NCBI GenBank assembly: GCA_002255025.1
Contig: NJEJ01000036.1
Span: 1-19,945, forward strand
Direction: 5' to 3'
DNA length: 19,945 nucleotides
Source: Candidatus Bathyarchaeota archaeon ex4484_135
Lineage (GTDB): Archaea; Thermoproteota; Bathyarchaeia; EX4484-135
Shown: in pieces, positions 14,122 through 19,945 of the stretch
How the letters are laid out: each line of letters starts with the position of its first letter
Numbering within the stretch: position 1 is the stretch's first letter
The notes under the pieces: generated by a model
The model's input: the letters and a program-made list of their open reading frames with translations, nothing else
Database searches by the model: none
Told to the model about the DNA's origin: nothing
Made by a program: the position numbers and the translations under genes

Positions 14122-14910
14122 ATGGAGTCCGGGTCTTACGAAACCCTGCTCTTGGAAAAAGAAGAAGGACAATTGTGGATAACGTTGAACAGGCCTCACA
14201 GGCTCAACGCCCTGAACGACGTGATGCTCAGGGAGCTGTCCGATGCCATGGACAAGGCTGAGGAGGACGAGGAGGTCAGGTGCGTGGTCCTGACGGGAGC
14301 CGGCGATAGGGCTTTCTGTGCTGGCGTCGACCTGACCATGTTAGCACGCGTGAGGTCGCCTTCCGAGGCAAGAGCCTGGTCCCTCATCGGCCAGGAGGTC
14401 TTCACCAAGATTGAGCGTATGTCTAAGCCCGTGATAGCAGCCATAAACGGCTACTGCTTAGGAGGAGGCTTCGAGCTGGCCCTCTCGTGTGATTTCAGAA
14501 TGGCTGCTGAACACGCGGAATTCGGTTACCCGGAGATAAAGATAGGCCTGATACCCCTCTGGGGAGGGAACCACAGACTGCTGAGGTTCGTCGGGCTCAC
14601 GAAGGCGAAGGAGCTGATAATGCTCGGGGACCGCATATCAGCTGAAGAAGCCCTGAAGTTAGGCATCATCAACAAGGTGGTCCCGTACGAGAAACTACAT
14701 GAGGAAGCCCGTGCTCTGGCCAGGAGGTTGGTCGAGGGACCACCGATAGCCCTGAGGTATGCCAAACAGGTGCTCAACCTCTGGCCCATGGTGGAGATAG
14801 GCTCGAACATAGAGGTGAGCGTGGCCGAGCTACTCGCCAGGACGGAGGACGTGAGGGAGGGAATAGAAGCCTTCCTCTCCAAGCGTAAGCCCGAGTTCAA
14901 GGGCAAATAG
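14122..14910 (+). CDS. Enoyl-CoA hydratase/isomerase (crotonase family)
   Basis: The 262-residue crotonase-fold protein hydrates 2-enoyl-CoA to 3-hydroxyacyl-CoA. The oxyanion-hole segments are AFCAGVDL (64-71) and INGYCLGGGFELALSCD (108-124). Both catalytic glutamates of classical hydratases are in place: Glu118 in GGGFELA and Glu138 in YPEIKIGLIP. The loop after the second reads PLWGGNHRL rather than the usual PGAGGTQRL, a bulky change near the active site that may shift substrate preference. GGTGAGGA (14113-14120) is a good ribosome-binding site for ATG 14122. It is the natural next step after the acyl-CoA dehydrogenase in beta-oxidation. A role in another acyl-CoA hydration cannot be excluded. 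Its stop lies 7 bases from the convergent gamma-subunit gene. Confidence 0.93.
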   Translation: MESGSYETLLLEKEEGQLWITLNRPHRLNALNDVMLRELSDAMDKAEEDEEVRCVVLTGAGDRAFCAGVDLTMLARVRSPSEARAWSLIGQEVFTKIERMSKPVIAAINGYCLGGGFELALSCDFRMAAEHAEFGYPEIKIGLIPLWGGNHRLLRFVGLTKAKELIMLGDRISAEEALKLGIINKVVPYEKLHEEARALARRLVEGPPIALRYAKQVLNLWPMVEIGSNIEVSVAELLARTEDVREGIEAFLSKRKPEFKGK

Positions 14911-14917
14911 GAGCTCC

Positions 14918-15448
14918 TTAGCCCTCCGAGGCCAGTTCAAGACCGGCCCTGAAGGCCTTGAGGTCCTGCTTTAGGTAACGTGGCCCAACGGACCTCGAAA
15001 CGGCTTCCTCCATGGAGCTGGCCGATACAAGGCCGGTCTTGCTCGTGAGGAAGCCTAGGGCCACCATGTTTCCGAGGCCCCTGGACCCTATTTCCTCGGC
15101 CTTCTGGAATATAGGGGCCGATAGCACCTCGGCCCGGTAGCCCCTTGCGAGCTCCAGGAGGCTATCGTCAGTTATGATGGTGCCCGCCTTATCCGCGAAC
15201 CTGAAGGCTGGCTCGGCAAGTGCAAGCAGGATGTCCGGCTTCCTCACGAACGGGTAGGCTATCTTGCGGTCCGATATTATGACGTCGGATTCCACGGGTG
15301 CCCCGCGGACCCTAGCACTATAGGACTGAATGCAGGTAACCCACTTACCATCTAAGAAGGCCCCGAGGGCCAATATCCGGCCCGCAAGCACTATGCCCTG
15401 GCCACCTATGCCAGCCAGCTTAACCTCCGTCCTAAGCCCTCCCGCCAT
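14918..15448 (-). CDS. korC: 2-oxoacid:ferredoxin oxidoreductase gamma subunit (KorC type)
   Basis: The 176-residue protein has the gamma-domain signature: GIGGQGIVLAGRIL (13-26), then QSYSARVRGAPVESDVIISD, equivalent to the usual SYGPEARGG..S..I region, and KPDILLALAEPA. Together with alpha and beta chains it oxidises a 2-oxoacid with CoA to acyl-CoA, CO2 and reduced ferredoxin. The alpha and beta genes lie on the same strand about 2.7 kb away, separated by an opposite-strand gene, so this one must be transcribed separately. Possible TATA sequence on the minus strand is CCTATAAGG (about 15501-15510) or GGATAAGG (about 15477-15484). Specificity for 2-oxoglutarate is inferred from the separate-subunit arrangement, not from substrate residues. 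Confidence 0.88.
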   Translation of the reverse strand: MAGGLRTEVKLAGIGGQGIVLAGRILALGAFLDGKWVTCIQSYSARVRGAPVESDVIISDRKIAYPFVRKPDILLALAEPAFRFADKAGTIITDDSLLELARGYRAEVLSAPIFQKAEEIGSRGLGNMVALGFLTSKTGLVSASSMEEAVSRSVGPRYLKQDLKAFRAGLELASEG

Positions 15449-15500
15449 GGCTCATCGCCTTACGGGCCCCTTGGCCCTTATCCGTTTTACGCCCCCGCAA

Positions 15501-15540
15501 GCCTTATAGGCCCGTGGAAACGGATATGTCCCTGAGGGCT
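15501..15540. promoter_or_regulatory. Shared near-symmetric TATA box between korC and the beta-helix glycoprotein gene
   Basis: GCCTTATAGG with a following C forms a quasi-palindrome readable as a TATA box in both directions. It is centred about 40 bases before the TTG start of the plus-strand gene and about 57 bases before the korC ATG. GAGGG (about 15534-15538) serves as the plus-strand ribosome-binding site. Confidence 0.45.
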
Positions 15541-15544
15541 CAGG

Positions 15545-18175
15545 TTGGTCAAAAAGGCCATCCTGACCGTGATCGTGCTCTGCTCGCTCCTATCATCCGG
15601 GCTGATGGTGGTCGGAGATCTGGTTCCCTATGGTCGATCGGGCTGGGAAGCTACAAGACGCCATAATTCCCGTACCATAAGCCCTAGCACTATGGTCTTC
15701 AAGGTCCCAGGTCCTCGTAGACCACGACCTCTCCCGGCCCCGGATATGGCTTTTAGCGTCCAAGGACCCCCCGAGCCCCACGGCAGTTGGCCCGAGGAAA
15801 GACTGGCTCCCCTGGGCCTCAGGCCGCTGGAGCCCGGCCCGGGGGACATCGTGATAAGGGGCATCGTGGTATGGGAGGGCCAGGTGAGGGTCGTCTCATC
15901 TAACATCATAATCGAGAACCAGAGCAGCCTGACGCTCGTGAATACCACGCTCATCTTCAACTGCTCTTCCCCATGCCAGTACCAGCTCAGGGTGAAGGCC
16001 GGTGGGACCTTATGCGTCCTAAATGGGTCCCTCCTGACGGCCGGGGACCAGGATAACGCCTTCTACTTCGTTGTCGAGGCCGGGGCCAAGCTGAGGATGA
16101 GCTCTAGCGAGGTCAGGTACTGCGGTTACTATTGGACCTATCCCGGTCTGACCATCTTCGCCCAGGATGCCATCATAACCGATTGCATCTTCCATCACAA
16201 CTTCATAGGCATCTACTGCTACAACCACTCGGCCGTGGTCCTGAGGTCCTGTGTGCTAACGGACAACCAAGCGGGTGGGCTCTTCTGCTTCTCGTCCAAC
16301 GCCACGCTTGAGGATTGCGTGCTAAGCCACAACACCGTCCACGGGACCTGGGCCTACATAGCATCAAACGTGGTTCTTGAGGACTGCGTATTAGAGGCCA
16401 ACGGGGGTGATGGGGTGAATTGCTTTAGGCCGGAGACCTTCGAGGCCAGGGATTGTAGGTTCGCCTGGAACGGGCAATTTGGCATCGAGCTCTTCGGTAC
16501 TAGGAACCCATGTGTCATAGTGGGCTGCATCCTCTTGGTAGAGTGCTCCGATGTGCTCGTGGAAGGCATCAACGCCTCTAGGACGGATATTGGCGTCTTC
16601 GCCTACTCCACGCACGACCTGACCATAAGGGACTGCCTCCTTACCGGGAACCTATGGGGCATTTATGCCTATTACTCGGACATAGAGGTCCAGAACTGCC
16701 TCCTAAACAGTAATAGCTGGTCGGCCACTTACGCCTACCGCTCGTCCATGGCCCTTCATGCCTGCTCGGCCGTGGGATGCGGGAGCTTCCTATACGCCAA
16801 GGAATCGACCGTTAGGGCCAGGGATTGCTCCTTCGAGGGAGGTGGGAGCGGCTTCCACCTCGATGGCTGCCTATCAGCCAACCTGACGGGCTGCGTCATC
16901 AGGTCCGTGGGGAGTTCGGGCATAATCTGTACCGATACGTGGCTCATCGCCCGTGATTGCACTGTGAACGATACGGTCTGGTATGGTGCCTACTGCCGGG
17001 GCTCGACCATCGAATTCCATAACTGCTCGTTCTGGTGGGCAGGGGCCAACGGCGTCTCCCTTGAGGATTGCCCGGATGCCTTGCTCCTGAACTGCTCCAT
17101 CGTTTGGAGCCACTGGTCAGGCATATCCTGTGCGTCCTCGAACCTCACCCTATCCGGCTGTACCATAGCCTTCAACTGCTACTACGATGGCCTCCACGCC
17201 GCCTTCTCCAACGTGAATATCTCCTGGTGCTCCATCCACGATAACAACGGGTCTGGCCTCTTCTTCTCCACAGGCTGTCGGGCCGAGGTCCACTACTGTG
17301 ACATATACGGCAACGCTGGCTGCGGGGCCTGGAACTACCTGAACGAGTCCTACGTGAACGCCACCTACAACTGGTGGGCCAGCCCGGACGGCCCGGAGGT
17401 CCTAGGCATAAAGGACTTGCCGGACCGCTACAGCCCCGAGGAGGTCTGTGAGGCCGTCCTCTACGAGCCCTGGCTGACGGAGCCCGTCCTTACGCCCGAT
17501 ACAGAGCCGCCTATCTTATCGGTGGCCTGGCCTAGCCCCGGGTGGGCCAGCGGGCAGGTCATCATCTCGGTCAACGCCACCGACGGAGGCGTGGGCATGG
17601 AGAAGGTAGAGCTATACGTGGATGGCTCCCTGGCCTGTACGGACTACGAGCCCCCTTACGAGCTGACATGGGATACCACGGCCTACCCTGACGGCAATCA
17701 CACGCTCGAGGTAGTAGCCTACGACAGGTTCCTTAACCACGCCGGAGAAGAGACCACCATCGGCACGGACAACACGCCCCCGTCCATAGGGGAGCCCACG
17801 GCCGACCCACCTAGGCCTGGGGAAAACGAGGACGTAAGGATATCAGTCGTAGTAGAGGATGAGCTTAGCGGGCTGAGTGGCGTCTGGCTCTATTATAAGG
17901 CAGGGGGCTCTGGTTGGACAAAAATCCCCATGGCCCTCGAGGGCGGTGCCTGGGAAGCCATCATACCCGGTCAACCTATCGGGACGAAGGTCGAGTTTAA
18001 GATCATGGCCAAAGACATGGCTGGCAATAGGGCTGAGACTAAGGCTTATTCCTACGTGGTCCTGGGCTTCCTCACGCCCATGGCCCAAACGCCCTTGCTG
18101 GCCCTTGGGGGAGCTGCCGCAACCCTGGTGGTCCTGCTGCTGTTGAAGAGGCACAGGAAGGGCTACCGCCCGTAA
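15545..18175 (+). CDS. Large cysteine-rich beta-helix surface glycoprotein with Ig-like domains and C-terminal membrane anchor
   Basis: The 876-residue protein has an N-terminal signal/membrane segment (about 4-24), a Pro-rich linker (about 45-100) and a right-handed beta-helix of the NosD/PbH1 type (about 100-620). The helix shows at least 15 coils of about 22-25 residues, each carrying a (D/N/G)C followed by a hydrophobic residue, for example ITDCIFHHN, LEDCVLSHN and ISWCSIHDN. NWWASPDGP closes it. Two beta-sandwich domains follow, one Big_7-like (VELYVDGS, YELTWDTTAYPDGNHTLEV; about 653-740) and one FN3-like (about 743-845). A C-terminal helix with KRHRK (about 850-872) anchors it. About 18 N-glycosylation sequons and some three dozen cysteines are present. 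TTG 15545 has a GAGGG ribosome-binding site. It is probably displayed outside the cell; a ligand or enzymatic role is unknown. Its 3' end overlaps korB by 13 bases. Confidence 0.85.
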   Translation: MVKKAILTVIVLCSLLSSGLMVVGDLVPYGRSGWEATRRHNSRTISPSTMVFKVPGPRRPRPLPAPDMAFSVQGPPEPHGSWPEERLAPLGLRPLEPGPGDIVIRGIVVWEGQVRVVSSNIIIENQSSLTLVNTTLIFNCSSPCQYQLRVKAGGTLCVLNGSLLTAGDQDNAFYFVVEAGAKLRMSSSEVRYCGYYWTYPGLTIFAQDAIITDCIFHHNFIGIYCYNHSAVVLRSCVLTDNQAGGLFCFSSNATLEDCVLSHNTVHGTWAYIASNVVLEDCVLEANGGDGVNCFRPETFEARDCRFAWNGQFGIELFGTRNPCVIVGCILLVECSDVLVEGINASRTDIGVFAYSTHDLTIRDCLLTGNLWGIYAYYSDIEVQNCLLNSNSWSATYAYRSSMALHACSAVGCGSFLYAKESTVRARDCSFEGGGSGFHLDGCLSANLTGCVIRSVGSSGIICTDTWLIARDCTVNDTVWYGAYCRGSTIEFHNCSFWWAGANGVSLEDCPDALLLNCSIVWSHWSGISCASSNLTLSGCTIAFNCYYDGLHAAFSNVNISWCSIHDNNGSGLFFSTGCRAEVHYCDIYGNAGCGAWNYLNESYVNATYNWWASPDGPEVLGIKDLPDRYSPEEVCEAVLYEPWLTEPVLTPDTEPPILSVAWPSPGWASGQVIISVNATDGGVGMEKVELYVDGSLACTDYEPPYELTWDTTAYPDGNHTLEVVAYDRFLNHAGEETTIGTDNTPPSIGEPTADPPRPGENEDVRISVVVEDELSGLSGVWLYYKAGGSGWTKIPMALEGGAWEAIIPGQPIGTKVEFKIMAKDMAGNRAETKAYSYVVLGFLTPMAQTPLLALGGAAATLVVLLLLKRHRKGYRP

Positions 18176-18978
18176 GCTTCTTTCAGCCTGTCCAGCAGGC
18201 CGGGCTCATCCCTGTCGGCGAAGACCCCGACTATTATACGGCCCCTCAACTCCTCAGCCTCCAACCGCTCGGCTTCTTCTAAGGGCACGGATGCCTCCTT
18301 AAACCAATCCAGCATGGCCTTAGCATCTGGCTTCCCTATCCTGCGGCCGAAGTTCGTAGGGCACTGGCTCACGACCTCCACGAACCTGAAGCCCCGGCCC
18401 GTGAGAGCCCTCTTGAAGGCCTGGACAAGTTCTTCCCTGTGGGCCGTCGTCCACCTGGCCGAGTAATTGGCACCGCAGGCCGCCACCACCCGGGCCACGT
18501 CGAGGGGCCTCTCGAAGGAGCCCATGGGCGTTGTGGTCGTCCTGGCCCCGAGGGGCGTGGTAGGAGCCACCTGTCCTCCCGTCATGCCGTAGACCATGTT
18601 GTTCACCATTATGACCGTTACGTCCGCGTTCCTCCTGGCCGCGTGGATGAGGTGGCCGCAGCCTATGCCAGCTATATCGCCGTCGCCGCCGAAGACCACG
18701 ACGGACAGTTCCGGCCTGGCGAGCTTTATGCCTGTTGCGACAGGTATGGCCCGACCGTGCGGCGTGTGCACGCTGTCGGCATCGAAGTAGGGCGAGGGTA
18801 TCCAGGCAGCACATCCTATCCCTGAGCAGAAGACGAAGCCGCTCAGGTCATCGTGACCAAGCTCGTAAATGGCCCTGAGGAAGCAGTTTATGACCGTGTA
18901 GCAACCGCACCCTGGGCAGAACGGCAGCTTCAAGCCAGACCTCAGGTATTTCCTGGCCGAGAAAGCGGGCCTGCTCAT
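18163..18978 (-). CDS. korB: 2-oxoacid:ferredoxin oxidoreductase beta subunit (KorB type)
   Basis: The 271-residue chain is the thiamine-diphosphate-binding subunit. It shows FCPGCGC (20-26), CSGIGC (51-56), the HTPHGRAIPVATGIKLARP segment (71-89), the Mg-TPP motif GDGD (98-101) continuing to NNMVYGMTGGQ (126-136), and a C-terminal CPTNFGR-like region. These features and the length match separate-subunit 2-oxoglutarate/2-oxoacid ferredoxin oxidoreductases. The start ATG overlaps the alpha-subunit stop as ATGA, indicating translational coupling; longer in-frame extensions into the alpha gene are not homologous and were rejected. The stop overlaps the convergent glycoprotein gene by 13 bases, leaving no room for a terminator between them. 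The substrate (2-oxoglutarate versus other 2-oxoacids) cannot be fixed from these motifs. Confidence 0.93.
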   Translation of the reverse strand: MSRPAFSARKYLRSGLKLPFCPGCGCYTVINCFLRAIYELGHDDLSGFVFCSGIGCAAWIPSPYFDADSVHTPHGRAIPVATGIKLARPELSVVVFGGDGDIAGIGCGHLIHAARRNADVTVIMVNNMVYGMTGGQVAPTTPLGARTTTTPMGSFERPLDVARVVAACGANYSARWTTAHREELVQAFKRALTGRGFRFVEVVSQCPTNFGRRIGKPDAKAMLDWFKEASVPLEEAERLEAEELRGRIIVGVFADRDEPGLLDRLKEAYGR

Positions 18979-19945
18979 CTTCTCACCAGCCCCAGGGCGA
19001 AGTCGGCCAGCTCCTCCGGCGTGGGGAGCTCTCCCCCGCCCACCTTGCTGTATCCGACCACCTGGGCCCTGCCAGCTGAGGCACGCTCGACCTCCCTGAC
19101 CAACTGGCCCATGTTGAGCTCTGGGACGACGATGAACTTCGATTTTGAGGCTATTTCCAGGACGGGGCCTTCTGGGAAGGGCCAGAGCGTCTTCAGCCTC
19201 AAGCCCGCGACCTTGAGGTCCTCCGAGTTCAGGACATCGATTGCTTCTTCCACGGAACGAGATACCGACCCAAAGGAGATGAAAGTCACGTCTAAAGGTC
19301 CCTCCGCGTGGCCCTTCACCTCCCAATCCCATAGCTCCTTCGCGTGGGACCTTATCTTTCCCACGAGCCTCTTTATCAGCCTCCTGTGGACCTCTGGATC
19401 TCTCGTGAACCTGATGCCTTTCTCGTCGTGTGTTGAGCCAGTAACGGGCACCTTGAAGCCATCTCCGAGCCTCGGCATGGGAGGGACTTCTTCTGGCCCG
19501 AAAAACTCCATGCGGCCTTTCTCTGGCCTGGGCCTCTCGGATGTCTTGACCTCGTCTGGCACGACCACGTTCTCGTACATGTGCCCTACCACCTCGTCTG
19601 AGAGGACCACGACGGGCGTCCTGAGGCGTTCAGATATGTCGAAGGCCCTAGCGGTCAAGTCGAACATCTCCTGGGGAGAGTTAGGGGCTAGGACCACGGC
19701 CTCGTAATCGCCGTGGGTGCCCCAACGGGCCTGCATGAGGTCGCCCTGGGCGGCCCTGGTGGCCTGGCCCGTTGAGGGGCCGACACGCATGACATCTACT
19801 ATGACGCAAGGCGTCTCCGTGAAGAAGGCGTAGCCTATCAGCTCCTGCATTAGGCTGAATCCCGGGCCGGATGTGGCCGTCATGGCCTTCAGGCCAGCCC
19901 AAGAAGCCCCTATGACAGCCGCCAGGCTGGCCATCTCGTCCTCCA
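18975..19945 (-). CDS. korA: 2-oxoacid:ferredoxin oxidoreductase alpha subunit (KorA type), N-terminus off window
   Basis: The visible 323 residues begin inside the gene (EDEMASLAAVIGASWAGLKA) and include the hallmark ATSGPGFSLMQELIGYA and DVMRVGPSTGQATRAAQGDLMQARWGTHGDY, then RTPVVVLSDE. A central insertion carries GSTHDEKG, and a C-terminal transketolase-C-like domain includes FISFGSVSRSVEEAIDVL and VVPELNMGQLVREVE. This is the alpha chain that supplies the 2-oxoacid/CoA-binding half of the enzyme. It is the first visible gene of the minus-strand operon and overlaps korB by 4 bases. The missing N-terminus would lie to the right of the window; a gamma domain fused there is unlikely because korC is separate. 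Confidence 0.94.
   Translation of the reverse strand, partial: EDEMASLAAVIGASWAGLKAMTATSGPGFSLMQELIGYAFFTETPCVIVDVMRVGPSTGQATRAAQGDLMQARWGTHGDYEAVVLAPNSPQEMFDLTARAFDISERLRTPVVVLSDEVVGHMYENVVVPDEVKTSERPRPEKGRMEFFGPEEVPPMPRLGDGFKVPVTGSTHDEKGIRFTRDPEVHRRLIKRLVGKIRSHAKELWDWEVKGHAEGPLDVTFISFGSVSRSVEEAIDVLNSEDLKVAGLRLKTLWPFPEGPVLEIASKSKFIVVPELNMGQLVREVERASAGRAQVVGYSKVGGGELPTPEELADFALGLVRR

Noticed and set aside
13306..14199. 297-codon minus-strand frame opposite the acyl-CoA synthetase gene
   Set aside because: It lies opposite strongly conserved synthetase sequence and has the skewed composition of an antisense frame.
16170..17320. DNA repeat array or CRISPR in the glycoprotein gene
   Set aside because: The repetition is at the protein level (beta-helix coils). 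The DNA units differ in length and sequence, with no conserved repeat or spacer structure.
18979..19332. N-terminal extension of KorB into the korA gene
   Set aside because: The extension is out of frame with korA and shows no family similarity. The ATGA overlap at 18975-18978 gives the normal KorB start.

Overview
The window looks like chromosomal DNA of a thermophilic archaeon, most likely of the TACK (Thermoproteota-type) group. The basis is archaeal TATA boxes about 25-40 bases before many starts, heavy use of AGG (Arg) and ATA (Ile) codons, several GTG/TTG starts, a TackOD1 zinc-ribbon protein, an archaeal pilus-type ATPase with paired TadC/GspF-like proteins, and a ferredoxin-linked 2-oxoacid oxidoreductase. 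No rRNA, tRNA, CRISPR array or transposase was seen. The genus cannot be named from this sequence.

Layout, left to right. (1) 1-2524: a GlmS-family gene (minus strand, running off the left edge) and a PfkB sugar/nucleoside kinase gene (plus strand) diverge from a promoter that carries a perfect 24-bp palindrome. (2) 2521-6117: acyl-CoA dehydrogenase (minus), a small membrane-anchored pilin-like protein (plus) and the electron transfer flavoprotein operon etfB-etfA (minus). (3) 6118-12061: a promoter-rich gap, then a TackOD1 zinc protein gene (plus) converging on a three-gene pilus/secretion operon (minus) of an ATPase with a 499-residue intein and two TadC/GspF-like membrane proteins. The second of these seems to need a frameshift. 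(4) 12310-14910: AMP-forming acyl-CoA synthetase and enoyl-CoA hydratase (both plus). (5) 14918-19945: 2-oxoacid:ferredoxin oxidoreductase genes on the minus strand, with gamma separated from alpha/beta by an opposite-strand gene for a large cysteine-rich beta-helix surface glycoprotein.

How the genes fit together. The synthetase, dehydrogenase, ETF and hydratase make up the activation, first oxidation with its electron acceptor, and hydration steps of acyl-CoA breakdown. The 2-oxoacid oxidoreductase links 2-oxoacids to acyl-CoA and reduced ferredoxin. The ATPase, TadC pair, pilin-like protein and beta-helix glycoprotein point to cell-surface assembly. Hydroxyacyl-CoA dehydrogenase, thiolase and ETF:quinone oxidoreductase are not in the window.

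The most unusual item is the GlmS-family protein. On the reading made here it lacks the N-terminal cysteine nucleophile of the glutaminase site and also lacks the SQSGET sugar-phosphate signature of the isomerase site. Next come the intein in the ATPase, the probable frameshift in the second TadC gene, the interrupted oxidoreductase operon and the cysteine-ladder glycoprotein.
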